From Streptomyces sp. NBC_00287 (GTDB lineage: Bacteria; Actinomycetota; Actinomycetes; Streptomycetales; Streptomycetaceae), in contig NZ_CP108053.1 of assembly GCF_036173105.1 (NCBI RefSeq), forward strand, positions 806,001 to 870,000: 64,000 nt of DNA, written 5' to 3'. Below the pieces are notes generated by a model. It searched no databases. It was not told the DNA's origin and saw only the letters and a program-made list of their open reading frames with translations. Below, piece by piece: positions 35,431 to 44,099 of the stretch. Numbering within the stretch: the stretch's first letter is position 1; every line of letters begins with the position of its first letter. Position numbers and translations under genes: made by a program.

Positions 35431-36096
35431 ATGCAGCACGTGGCGACCGAGCCCAGCAGCGAGGAGCTGTCCCTCGCCGAACGCGCTTACCGTGTCATCC
35501 GCGACCGGCTCGTCATGCTCGAGATCCGCCCGGGCGCGCCGATCAACGAGGAACAGCTGGGGCAGTCCCTCGGCGTCGGCCGGACGCCGGTGCGCGAGGC
35601 GCTCAAGCGGCTCCAGTACGAGCGTCTGATCACGACCTACCCCCGGCGCGGCACCTTCGCCACCGACGTCAACATCACCGACCTGGCCCACATCTCCGAG
35701 GTACGCCAGGAGTTGGAGCCCCTGGCCGCAGCCCAGGCCGCGCGGCGTGCCACGGCCGCGGACCGCGCGGCCCTGACGGCCGTACTGCGGGAGTTGGAGA
35801 GCGTGGACTCCCGTCGGCGCGACGCCGCCGAGCTGATGCGCCTGGACCTTCAGGTCCACCGCGCGATCTACGCCGCCACGCACAACCCGTACCTGGAGGA
35901 CACGCTCGTCCGCCACGACAACCTGGCCACCCGCATCTGGTGCCTGTTCATCGACCGCCTGTCCGACATGGCCGGCCACGTCGAAGAGCACGGACCGTTG
36001 ATCGAGGCGATCGTCGCCAGTGACCCCGACAAGGCGGCACAGCTCGCCCGCGGGCACGTCGAGGGCTTCGAACGGGCCATTCGCGACGCCATCTGA
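35431..36096 (+). CDS. GntR-family (FadR subfamily) regulator of the sox operon
   Basis: 221 aa, AAGGGGG site five bases before the ATG. N-terminal GntR HTH (AYRVIRDRLVMLEIRPGAPINEEQLGQSLGVGRTPVREALKRLQYERLITTYPRRGTF) and an all-helical FCD ligand domain with candidate metal-binding Asp/His residues (MRLDLQVHRAIYAATHN, EEHGPLIEAI). It is divergent from glyA-sox-purU. The inferred ligand is sarcosine, glycine betaine or a breakdown product; repression relieved by ligand is the usual mode. Confidence 0.88.
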   Translation: MQHVATEPSSEELSLAERAYRVIRDRLVMLEIRPGAPINEEQLGQSLGVGRTPVREALKRLQYERLITTYPRRGTFATDVNITDLAHISEVRQELEPLAAAQAARRATAADRAALTAVLRELESVDSRRRDAAELMRLDLQVHRAIYAATHNPYLEDTLVRHDNLATRIWCLFIDRLSDMAGHVEEHGPLIEAIVASDPDKAAQLARGHVEGFERAIRDAI

Positions 36097-36121
36097 GGCG
36101 CGCGCCCGGGACGCCTTTTGA

Positions 36122-36720
36122 GGCGCGCGCTCGGGCAGTCAGTGCGCGGCGCTCCGCGCATCCTCCGGGCGCAGTCGGGGCCTGCCCGCGAGCGTGGTCC
36201 ACAGGTGCGGTGCGACGTCGTCCTCGGGAAGCTGGGCGATCATGTATCGGACGCAGCGGAAGTGTGAAGTGACGGCTGACGAGCCCCTGTTGAGCCGGCT
36301 CGCCCTCAAGAACCCCCGACTCTGGGCGTCGGTATGCACTGCGATCTCGGTGAGCAAGGTCCGCGAGTCGGCGCACCGAGCCTTCGCCAAGGCGGCCGAG
36401 TAATGAGTGCTGCAGGACTTCGTCGACGTCGTACAGCGCTGCCGGTCCGCGGGGTCTCGACGAGTTCGTCGCGGTGCGGACAGCGCAACAGGGCGTCCTC
36501 GGTGCCGACCCGGACGTGCAGGCCGAGCAGCATGGCGGCGGTGGCCGGAACGCGCCGGCGCCGACGGCCTGCGCGCTTCCCTCGGCACCCAGAAGATCCA
36601 GATCCGGCGGCTGCCGGGCAAGGCCTGAACCCTCCCACCCTTCTGCTCCCCGACGCTGCCGGGCGAGCACAGGGGTGCGGCTTGTTAGCCTCGATGGTGT
36701 GATCGATTTCCTCATGCCCG
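36122..36720 (-). pseudogene. Degraded region with BKACE-like remnant
   Basis: No intact gene fits. On the minus strand near 36440-36530 one frame reads AMLLGLHVRVGTEDALLRCPHRDELVETP, which resembles the C-terminal core of 3-keto-5-aminohexanoate cleavage proteins (BKACE). Another frame (36139-36410) reads KARCADSRTLLTEIAVHTDA and ends in a stop at 36139. The frames do not join. The arrangement suggests one or two decayed genes; identity is tentative. Confidence 0.3.
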
Positions 36721-36733
36721 GCCGGACTGCCCG

Positions 36734-37909
36734 ATGAGCGTCGTCTCATCCTTCCCGCTCGGTGCCGCGACCACCCTCGCCGAACTCGCCGAGGACCCGC
36801 ATCCGCGACTGGCGCTCCTCCGCGCGCAGGAACCCGTGTCCTGGCTGCCCGAGCTGGGCGGCTGGCTGGTCACCCGGCGCGACCTCGCGTTGAGCGTGAT
36901 GCGGGACACCGAGACCTTCACCGTCGACGACCCCAGATTCTCCACCGCTCAAGTCGTCGGCCCGAGCATGCTGTCCCTGGACGGTGAACAGCACACCCAC
37001 CACCGTGAACCCTTCGCCGCTCCCTTCCGCCCCCGGGCGGTGCGCGAGGGATTCGGCTCCTTCATCGAGCTGGAGACCGACAGGCTCATCACGTCCTGGG
37101 AACCCGCAGGCAGTGTCGAACTGCGGCGCGCCTTCGCCGGACCGCTCACGGTCGCCGTCGTCACCGAGGCCCTGGGACTGGTCGGCGCCACCGCGGACAC
37201 GGTGCTGTCCTGGTACGACGCCATCGTGCAGTCGGTCTCGGACATCACCGCGGGGCATACGGCCGGGGCAGCCGGTGCCGCGGCGTACGCGCAGCTGCGC
37301 ACCGCCGTGGAGTCCACCGTCGCCGACCAGGACGCTTCCTCGCTTCTCGGCGCAGCCGCCGGGCGGCTGGCGCTGCCCGAGGTCGCCTCCAATGCCGCGG
37401 TCCTGATGTTCGGCGGCATCGAGACCACCGAGGCGATGATCACCAACGCGCTGCTGCACCTGCTGCGCCACCCCGACCAACTCGCCCTTGTCCGCACCGA
37501 ACCCGACCTGCTGGACGGCGCGATCGAGGAGTCCCTGCGCCTCGAACCCGGCGCCGCGGTCGTCGACCGCTACGCCACCCGCGACACCGTCCTGGGCCCG
37601 GCCACGATCCGCCGGGGCGACCTGGTCACCGTCTCCCTGACGGGCGCCAACCGCGACCCGGCCGTCTTCCCCGACCCCGACCGGTTCGACGTCCGCCGCG
37701 AGAACGCGCGCCTCCAACTGGCCTTCGCGCACGGCCCGCACCACTGCCTGGCCGCACACCTGGCCCGCCTGGAGACCCGCATCGCCCTGCAACGCCTGCT
37801 CGAACGCCTCCCTGCCCTGCGCCTCGACCCGGACCGCCCCACCACTCCTTACGGTCTCGTCTTCCGCAAGCCCGCCACCCTCCATGTGCTGTGGGACCGA
37901 TCTGCCTGA
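36734..37909 (+). CDS. Cytochrome P450
   Basis: 391 aa, normal bacterial P450 length. I-helix oxygen-activation motif as MFGGIETTE, K-helix ExxR as EESLR, and heme ligand loop FAHGPHHCLAAHLARLE with Cys in FxxGxxxC form. The early MLSLDGEQHTHHREPFAAPFRP segment is a typical BC region (HxxxR). It is soluble and heme-dependent and needs a ferredoxin partner, but none is adjacent. The ATG at 36734 lacks a strong ribosome site. The substrate is unknown; location next to decayed DNA suggests an accessory gene. Confidence 0.92.
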   Translation: MSVVSSFPLGAATTLAELAEDPHPRLALLRAQEPVSWLPELGGWLVTRRDLALSVMRDTETFTVDDPRFSTAQVVGPSMLSLDGEQHTHHREPFAAPFRPRAVREGFGSFIELETDRLITSWEPAGSVELRRAFAGPLTVAVVTEALGLVGATADTVLSWYDAIVQSVSDITAGHTAGAAGAAAYAQLRTAVESTVADQDASSLLGAAAGRLALPEVASNAAVLMFGGIETTEAMITNALLHLLRHPDQLALVRTEPDLLDGAIEESLRLEPGAAVVDRYATRDTVLGPATIRRGDLVTVSLTGANRDPAVFPDPDRFDVRRENARLQLAFAHGPHHCLAAHLARLETRIALQRLLERLPALRLDPDRPTTPYGLVFRKPATLHVLWDRSA

Positions 37910-37978
37910 CGCGGCGTCAGCAATCGTGTTCCAGCAGGTGAGCAACACCGCTCCCGCACGCCTTCCCGTGCCCAACCA

Positions 37979-37993
37979 ATGCGGTGACCGCAT
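37979..37993. terminator. Palindrome between convergent P450 and lipoprotein genes
   Basis: ATGCGGT-G-ACCGCAT, perfect 7-bp arms, in the 125-bp gap between two convergent genes. It may terminate either transcript or bind a dimeric regulator. Nothing else is seen in the gap. Confidence 0.35.
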
Positions 37994-38034
37994 GGGTTCG
38001 CCTGTTGTCAAGCTGCGGCTGCGAGCGGGATTGC

Positions 38035-38604
38035 TCAGTGGTCTTCGGTGATCTTGGTCGCGATGCCGTTGGCGACCACGACCTCGGCGCTGAGGCGGTC
38101 CCCCTTGGCGGCCCTCTCCAGTTCCGCCTCGGTGCACTCGATGCCGCCCTGTCCGCCCTCGCCGGTGTTCGAGTCGCCGCAGATGACGCCGTAGCCCCAG
38201 ATCTCGGTGTCCGCGGCGAGGAAGAACTGCTGCTCGGTGCCCTTCAGGTCCGAGATCGTGAACTTGCCCGGGGCCAGATACCTCACCTGGCCCAGCCAAG
38301 TGCCGTTGACGCCCTTCCCCTTGTTGACGCCCTCGATCGTCCCCTCGGGATCTTCCGAGCCCTCCGTGCCGCCGCCGGTGCTGCCCTGGGACGTGGCCTC
38401 GGACGGGCTCGGGCCACCGCTGCCCGGCGACTTGCCGCTGCCGCTCAGATCCGCGGACGCGGACGGCATGGCGGAGGCGGAGGCCGTGGCCGAAGGCCTG
38501 GCGTCGCCGGCCGCCTCCTGGTCCGAGCTCCCACAGGCCGTGAGAGCGAGGCCTGCCGCGAGGGCGGCGACGGTAAGGGTCGTGCGGTTTCGGTTGGTGC
38601 GCAT
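38035..38604 (-). CDS. Lipoprotein with Ser/Gly/Pro-rich linker
   Basis: 189 aa from the ATG at 38604 (GGGAG ten bases upstream). The lipoprotein signal is MRTNRNRTTLTVAALAAGLALTACGSS with lipobox LTAC. A disordered SASASAMPSASADLSGSGKS linker of about 60 residues follows, then a C-terminal globular part (WLGQVRYLAPGKFTISDLKG, FFLAADTEIWGYGVICGD, ECTEAELERAAKGDRLSAEVVVANG) ending KITEDH. Likely tethered outside the membrane, with a small binding domain. No known family. A 235-bp gap upstream contains only promoter-like DNA. Confidence 0.75.
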   Translation of the reverse strand: MRTNRNRTTLTVAALAAGLALTACGSSDQEAAGDARPSATASASAMPSASADLSGSGKSPGSGGPSPSEATSQGSTGGGTEGSEDPEGTIEGVNKGKGVNGTWLGQVRYLAPGKFTISDLKGTEQQFFLAADTEIWGYGVICGDSNTGEGGQGGIECTEAELERAAKGDRLSAEVVVANGIATKITEDH

Positions 38605-38839
38605 GGTGAAGCAACTCCCCGTTTTCATCGTGTGGTTGTGCAGTGTCGGCGAACCTACGGCGCCGACGGGATTGCACGGCAACCGGCGAACCGCCCGCAG
38701 TGGTCCCGCCCCCGGGATGTGGATCGTGCCCGACACCGCGACGGAGGCCGTGGCGCGGCAACGGCATCGGCATCGGCATCGGCGCGAGGACACGCCGGCG
38801 ATCGGTGTCGAGAGCGGCGGCGCGCCCGGGCGCTGCAGG

Positions 38840-39316
38840 TCAGGTCGCCGGGGCCCGGTCAGGCATTCGTTCTTGGGCACCCGCCGAGTCGGCCGGGGTG
38901 GGGATACCGAACAGGGTCACGGCCAGTTCCCTGGTCTGCTCCGCCCAAGGTGCGGTCGTGAGGGTCTCCATGTCGATGTTGACCTCGACGCGGGTGCCTT
39001 CCGCGTGGACCGTCCCGCCGTCGGTCGACAGGACCCGGAACGCGTAGACCATGCTGCTACGCCCCAGTTTGGTCAGTTTGAACTCGACGTGCACGGGGCC
39101 GACCCTGCGGACCGGGGTGAGGTAGCGGTAGGTCTGCTCCAGTACTGCGTGCATCACGTCCGGGTGCGTCGGCACGCCGTCCACCATCGCGTACCCGCCC
39201 CGCGCCCAGACGCTGACCAGCGCCCGCTCGACCAGCAGCGGATAGCGGCCGTTGTGCAGATTGCCCATGAAGTCGAGGTCGTCGAGAAAGACCTCGGACG
39301 GTGCGATGCAGTCCAT
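38840..39316 (-). CDS. Acyl-CoA thioesterase (hotdog fold, 4HBT-like)
   Basis: 158 aa from MDCIAPSEVFLDDLDFMGNLHNGRYPLLVERALVSVWARGGYAMVDG at 39316, with GGGGGAG five bases upstream. The N-terminal D-x-x-x-N-L-H-N-G pattern and the long central helix fit 4-hydroxybenzoyl-CoA/acyl-CoA thioesterases. It hydrolyses acyl-CoA or acyl-ACP thioesters. It is the downstream half of a two-gene unit with a SnoaL-like protein (2-base gap). The substrate is unknown. Confidence 0.8.
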   Translation of the reverse strand: MDCIAPSEVFLDDLDFMGNLHNGRYPLLVERALVSVWARGGYAMVDGVPTHPDVMHAVLEQTYRYLTPVRRVGPVHVEFKLTKLGRSSMVYAFRVLSTDGGTVHAEGTRVEVNIDMETLTTAPWAEQTRELAVTLFGIPTPADSAGAQERMPDRAPAT

Positions 39317-39318
39317 GG

Positions 39319-39705
39319 TCACTCCCCCGTCTCCACCATGACCTGGGTGTCCGCGATCGTCTCGAAGCGGACCGGTACGCCGTTCCGCAGCTGCCATACG
39401 TGCGCGCAGCGGGCCCACAGTGCCTTGCCGGTCTCGCGGCGGCGTCCCGCATAGTGCCCGATGACCACCACGATGTCCCCGCCGGGGACGAATGCGTCGG
39501 GGAGTACCTTGAGGTCCGCCCACTCGGTCGCGTAGCGCTCGAAGATCTTTCCCACCGCCTCGCGACCGGTGAAGCTCCCGCCGTACCAGAGGCTGCGCGG
39601 CACGACCCATTCGATCTGTTCGTCAAGACTGCAGACCAGGGCCTCGATGTCGCCCTCGGCCAGGTCCGCGTAGATCTTGGCCACTACGGCTTCGTTCGAC
39701 TGCAT
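39319..39705 (-). CDS. SnoaL-like / NTF2-fold protein
   Basis: 128 aa from MQSNEAVVAKIYADLAEGDIEALVCSLDEQIEWVVP. The NTF2-like fold is indicated by the N-terminal helix pair, the EWVVPRSLWYGGSFTGREAVGKIFERYATEW region, and the C-terminal sheet VWQLRNGVPVRFETIADTQVM. Such proteins are cyclases, isomerases or binding proteins. The stop lies two bases before the thioesterase ATG, so the two are co-expressed. There is no catalytic Asp/His pair I can name with confidence. Confidence 0.78.
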   Translation of the reverse strand: MQSNEAVVAKIYADLAEGDIEALVCSLDEQIEWVVPRSLWYGGSFTGREAVGKIFERYATEWADLKVLPDAFVPGGDIVVVIGHYAGRRRETGKALWARCAHVWQLRNGVPVRFETIADTQVMVETGE

Positions 39706-39841
39706 GACACCAACTGCCTTCCCACTCCGATTTGTTCTGGGAGTTGCTGACGCAACCCGCCCAGAACCCGCCCGGAACGCGTTCGGAACCGGTTCGGCCA
39801 TGCTTGCCGGTGGCCGCGAGGGCACGCATCGGTCGAACGAC

Positions 39842-42568
39842 CTACCGATGACCGTCCGGCAGGAGTCCGTGCTCCATGGCGAACACCCCCAGACCGGCCC
39901 GCGTCCGGTGGCCGGTCTTGTCGTAGATGTGGGCCAGGTGGTGGCCCACGGTCCGGTCGGAGATCGAGAGCCGCATGCCGATCTCCCGGTTGCGCAGCCC
40001 TCGCGCCGCGAGCACGAGGACTTCACGCTCCCGCTCTGTCAACTCCTGGTCCGTACGGCTGCGTTGCTTGCCTGCTGCGCGTAGCTCGGCCGCCGCGCGG
40101 GCCGTGAACCGCTGGGCGCCCATGGCCGCCAACATCCCGTGCGCTGTGGTCAGTTGCACCCTGGCGTCGGTACGGCGGCCCTGGCGGCGCAGCCACTCGC
40201 CGTACAGGAGGTGGGCGCGAGCGAGGGAGGCGCGCATCCGGGTCCGGCCCAGGCGTTCGATTGCCGTCCGGTACAGCTCCTCCGCCGCTGTGTCGTCGGC
40301 GACCAGGGCCCTGGTGCCCGCTTCGACTCCGAGGGCCCAGTCGGTGCCGCAGGGGCGGGTCCGTGCGGAGAGTTCCTCGGCCGCGGCGAGCGCCACGTCC
40401 CGCTGTCCCAGGCGGCAGGCCGCCTCGACGACCTCCGGCAGCGCGAACACCCCGAACGCCGAGATCCGAATCTGCGCCGCCGCCTTCAGTGCCGCGGCGA
40501 GGGCAGCTTCGTAGTCGCCCGTGCCGTTGTGCAGGACCGCGCCGGCGAGTTCGGTGATCGTGACCGCGGTGGCTTCGCCTCGTTCGGCCGCCTCGCGCGC
40601 CCCGGCCTGCAGCGTCCGCGGCGCTTCGTCGGGATCGCCGCGCCAGCCTGCCAGGAACGCCGAGCCGTACGCGGTGCGCGGCGCCCCGGTCGCGTCGGCG
40701 ACGGCGTCGGCCTCCGTGATGAGCGCGGCCGCCTGGTCGAAGCGCCCTTCGTGCAGGCACAGCCACGCATCGAAGTTCAGCCCGACCGGCAGCACGGCGA
40801 GCGCCCCGGCCTGGCGGGCCGCGCCGGTCAGCCGGGCGGTGAGGACCGCGAGCGCGTCGTCGTCCCAGACGCCCCACGCGGCGCGGCAGGCGAGCGGCAG
40901 CGCCCGTACGTCGTCCGCGTCCGCGTAGGCGGCGAGCGCGGCCCGGATGTCGGGAACCGCGGCGGCGAGGCCCCGCGTGAAGAGCTTCACCATGCCGTCG
41001 AGCAGGAGGTCGGCGGCGCGCGGCCGGGCCGGGCAGGGCACGCGCGGCAGCAGCGCCTCGACCTCTCCGACGACCGACTCGGCGCCGCCGAACCGCCCGG
41101 TCCACGCCGCTGCCCAGAGCACTTCGAGGAGGGTTTCGCGGGCGAGTTCCGGAGCGGACTCCGCGAACAGCCGCGCCGCCACCAGCAGTAGCGGCGGCGC
41201 CCCGCTGCCCCGCTGCACCGCGAAGGAGATCCGGCCGCGCAGCAGGGCGGCGCGGGCGCGCTGGAGACCGTCGAGCCCGGCGGCGTCGATGGCGGCGAGC
41301 AGGGTCAGCGCCTCGTCGGGGATTCCGGCGTCGTGCTTGGCCTGGGCGGCCGCAAGGAGCCGGGCGTCGCGGCGGGTCCGGTCAGGCGTCAGGGCAGCGG
41401 CCTTCTCCAGGAACGCGGCGGCCGCGGCCAGACCGCCGCGTGCCTGTGCCCGTTGCGACGAGCGCTCCAGTGCGGTCGCGACCTCTTCGTCGACGCCCGC
41501 GACGGCTTGGGCCCGGTGCCAGGCGCGGCGGTCGGGATCCGTCCGTTCGTCGGTGGCCGCGGCCAGCGCGGAGTGGGCGGCCCGGCGTGCGCGCACCGGA
41601 GCCGATGTGTAGACGGCGGAGCGAACGAGAGGGTGGCGAAACCGTACGCGCGCGCCAAGCTCGATGAGCCCTGCCGCTTCTGCCGCGGCCGCGGGGCCGA
41701 GGTCGCCGCAGGCCCGCTGCAGGAGCGCGGGATCGCCGACCGGTTCCGCCGCGGCGATCAGCAGTAACTGGCGTGCGTCGGGCGGAAGTTGGCGCACCTG
41801 GTCGAGGAAGCCCTGCTCGATCCTGGTGCTGAGGGTGTCGGGAAGGGCGTAGCCGCCCGCGAGGGACGCTGGGCCGGCGCCGCGGGCCAGTTCGAGGAGG
41901 GCCAGGGGGTTGCCGCGCGCCTCGGCGAGAATCCGTTCGCCGACGGCCGCGTCGAGCGGTGCGAGCACCTCGTCGGCGAGCATCAGCCGCGCCTCGGCCT
42001 CGGGCAGGCCGCGTACGGCAAGAGCGGGCAACGCGCGCAAGGCTTCCTGCCCGGTACCGTCCCGCAGTCCGAACGTGAAGGCCACGGCAAGGGATTCAAT
42101 CCGCCGGGCGAGGAAGGCGACGACCCGCGCCGATGCGCTGTCGAGCCACTGGGCGTCGTCGACGACGCAGAGAACGGGGTGTTCGCGGGCGGCCTCGGTG
42201 AGCAGCCCGAGCACGGCGAGCCCCACCCGGAACAGGTCGGCCGTCACATCTGCGCGCAGCCCGAACGCGGCCTCGATCGCCTCGCGTTGTGTGTCCGGGA
42301 GCCGATCGACGTGCGGCAGCAGCGGCCCGCAGAGCTGATGCAGCGCCGCGAACGGCAGATCCATCTCGAACTCCACGCCTGTGGCTCGCAGTTGCTCGAA
42401 CCCCGACGCCACCTCGACGCCGTGGGCGAGCAGCGCGGTCTTGCCGATCCCGGCCTCACCCACCAGGACGAGGGCCCCGCCCCGCCCCGACCGCGCCGCC
42501 GCGACGAGCCCTTCGACGGCTGCCCTCTCGCGCGTACGGGCGCGCAGCCGCACCCGGTCTTTCCCCAT
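39842..42568 (-). CDS. LuxR-family regulator of the LAL type (large ATP-binding)
   Basis: 908 aa. N-terminal AAA/NACHT-like ATPase with Walker A GEAGIGKT at residues 37-44 and Walker B in VLCVVDDAQWLDS, then a long helical-repeat region, and a C-terminal LuxR helix-turn-helix (LTEREREVLVLAARGLRNREIGMRLSISDRTVGHHLAHIYDKTGHRTRAGL). LALs often activate secondary-metabolite or carbon-use genes. It is divergent from an SDR/cyclase/oxidoreductase operon (starting 42748) and next to the SnoaL/thioesterase pair, either of which may be a target. Confidence 0.92.
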   Translation of the reverse strand: MGKDRVRLRARTRERAAVEGLVAAARSGRGGALVLVGEAGIGKTALLAHGVEVASGFEQLRATGVEFEMDLPFAALHQLCGPLLPHVDRLPDTQREAIEAAFGLRADVTADLFRVGLAVLGLLTEAAREHPVLCVVDDAQWLDSASARVVAFLARRIESLAVAFTFGLRDGTGQEALRALPALAVRGLPEAEARLMLADEVLAPLDAAVGERILAEARGNPLALLELARGAGPASLAGGYALPDTLSTRIEQGFLDQVRQLPPDARQLLLIAAAEPVGDPALLQRACGDLGPAAAAEAAGLIELGARVRFRHPLVRSAVYTSAPVRARRAAHSALAAATDERTDPDRRAWHRAQAVAGVDEEVATALERSSQRAQARGGLAAAAAFLEKAAALTPDRTRRDARLLAAAQAKHDAGIPDEALTLLAAIDAAGLDGLQRARAALLRGRISFAVQRGSGAPPLLLVAARLFAESAPELARETLLEVLWAAAWTGRFGGAESVVGEVEALLPRVPCPARPRAADLLLDGMVKLFTRGLAAAVPDIRAALAAYADADDVRALPLACRAAWGVWDDDALAVLTARLTGAARQAGALAVLPVGLNFDAWLCLHEGRFDQAAALITEADAVADATGAPRTAYGSAFLAGWRGDPDEAPRTLQAGAREAAERGEATAVTITELAGAVLHNGTGDYEAALAAALKAAAQIRISAFGVFALPEVVEAACRLGQRDVALAAAEELSARTRPCGTDWALGVEAGTRALVADDTAAEELYRTAIERLGRTRMRASLARAHLLYGEWLRRQGRRTDARVQLTTAHGMLAAMGAQRFTARAAAELRAAGKQRSRTDQELTEREREVLVLAARGLRNREIGMRLSISDRTVGHHLAHIYDKTGHRTRAGLGVFAMEHGLLPDGHR

Positions 42569-42747
42569 CGAGTCCCCCGTCGGCGTTGTCGGACCGTGCG
42601 ACGCGGTCCAGCCTAGCCACGGGCCGCCCGGGCGACCGTCTCAGCGTGGTGCCGCCGTCACCAGCGTGAGCTCCGCCTTCTCCCGCCGACGGCCACGGAC
42701 GCATGGTGATGTCCGTGGGGCCGAGGCATACAGACAGGGGCGCGAGC

Positions 42748-43689
42748 ATGGAATCCCAGCAGATGACCGGGGCCGCCGGTGGTTCGGGCCAGGTCGTCGT
42801 CGTGACGGGCGCGGGCAGCGGTATCGGCCGCGCCGTCGCCGTGGAACTCGCTCGCGCCGGACATGTGGTGTACGCCGGTCTGCGCGAGGTGCGGGGCAGC
42901 CGGCGCGCCGCCGATCTGCGCCAACAGGCCGAGACCGAGCAACTCAGCCTGTCACCGGTCGAGTTGGATGTGCTCTGCGACACCGGATGCCGCAGCGCCG
43001 TCGACCTGGTCCTGGCGGAGCGCGGCCGGATCGACGTCATGGTGAACAACGCCGGGATGCTCATGACCGGTGTCGCCGAGGCGTTCACGCCGGAGCAGTT
43101 CCTGCGGATCCTCGACACCAACGCCGTGTCCTGGCTGCGCGTGAACCGCGCCGTGCTGCCGGTTATGCGCCGCCAGGGCTCGGGCACCCTCGTCCACGTC
43201 AGCAGTACGACCGCGCACATCGCCGAGCCATTCATGGCGCCGTACATCGCGAGCAAGGCGGCGGGCGAGTGCCTCGCCGAATCGATGGGCCTGGAGGTCG
43301 CGCCGTACGGCATCGACACCGTCATCGTCGTACCGGGCGCGTTCACCGAGGGCACCGAGCACTTCGCGCACAGCACCCCGCCAGCGGACGCGGCCGTCGT
43401 CGCCCAGTACGGCGAACTGCCCGACCGTGCAGACCAGTTGGCCAGCCGCCTGCACGCCATCGACATCGCACACTCGGGCACGGCCGCACGCGTCGACTCC
43501 GTCGGCACGGCCCTGGCCGACGCGCTCCGTGCCCCGCTCGGCAAGCGGCCGCGGCGCCTCTTCGTCGACCCGCAGCACAAGGGTGTCGAGGACTTCGACT
43601 CCGTACGACAGGCGAAGCAGCGCGCGTTCTTCCAGCGGCTCGGCATCGCCGACCTGCTCCAGACCACCACACGCACCACCCCGCCTTAG
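42748..43689 (+). CDS. SDR-family oxidoreductase
   Basis: 313 aa from the ATG at 42748 (GGGG seven bases upstream; another in-frame ATG lies at 42703). Cofactor loop VVTGAGSGIGRAVAVELARAG (TGxxxGIG), NNAG as MVNNAGMLMTGV, active-site Ser in HVSSTTAHI and YxxxK as YIASKAAGE. The long C-terminal part suggests an atypical SDR. NADP preference is plausible from the helix after the loop but not shown. It leads an operon with the broken SnoaL-like gene and a quinone oxidoreductase; all may serve a redox or detoxification step. Confidence 0.88.
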   Translation: MESQQMTGAAGGSGQVVVVTGAGSGIGRAVAVELARAGHVVYAGLREVRGSRRAADLRQQAETEQLSLSPVELDVLCDTGCRSAVDLVLAERGRIDVMVNNAGMLMTGVAEAFTPEQFLRILDTNAVSWLRVNRAVLPVMRRQGSGTLVHVSSTTAHIAEPFMAPYIASKAAGECLAESMGLEVAPYGIDTVIVVPGAFTEGTEHFAHSTPPADAAVVAQYGELPDRADQLASRLHAIDIAHSGTAARVDSVGTALADALRAPLGKRPRRLFVDPQHKGVEDFDSVRQAKQRAFFQRLGIADLLQTTTRTTPP

Positions 43690-43698
43690 GAGTGAGCC

Positions 43699-44047
43699 AT
43701 GAGCGACCGCACCACCGACGTCGAGAAGCTGATCGGAACGTTCTACGAAGCGTTCAGCGGCAGGCCCGAACTCCTCGACTCCATCGTCGCTGACGACTGG
43801 GACGACATACCCCGCGTTCAGAATCGTCGACGGGCGTGGGCCTGACGGCGACGGGTTCATCGGCGTACGCGGGGAGATGCGCGGCACGCACACCGGCGAG
43901 CTGTTCGGGGTCGCTCCGACCGGCCGCGCGTGCGCCGTACGGATCCACGAGTTCCACGAGATCAGCGGCGGCCGCGTCGTCCGCACCTGGCACCTGGAGG
44001 ACTGGCTCGACTGGCTGCGGCAGGTCGAGGCCCTGCCCTCGCACTGA
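43699..44047 (+). pseudogene. Ester cyclase (SnoaL-like), frameshifted and shortened
   Basis: The start is MSDRTTDVEKLIGTFYEAFSGRPELLDSIVADDWDDIP with GGAG before the ATG at 43699, then a stop at 43843. In the +1 frame the sequence continues AFRIVDGRGPDGDGFIGVRGEMRGTHTGELFGVAPTGR and ends HEISGGRVVRTWHLEDWLDWLRQVEALPSH (stop 44047), which is the ester-cyclase C-terminus. Removing one C from the run at 43810-43813 joins the halves. Even then about 20 residues are missing compared with the family (~135 aa). Probably inactive. Confidence 0.8.
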
Positions 44048-44099
44048 CACCGCTGAAGAACACTCACGAACGCCCAAGAGCACAGAGAGAAGCCCAGAC

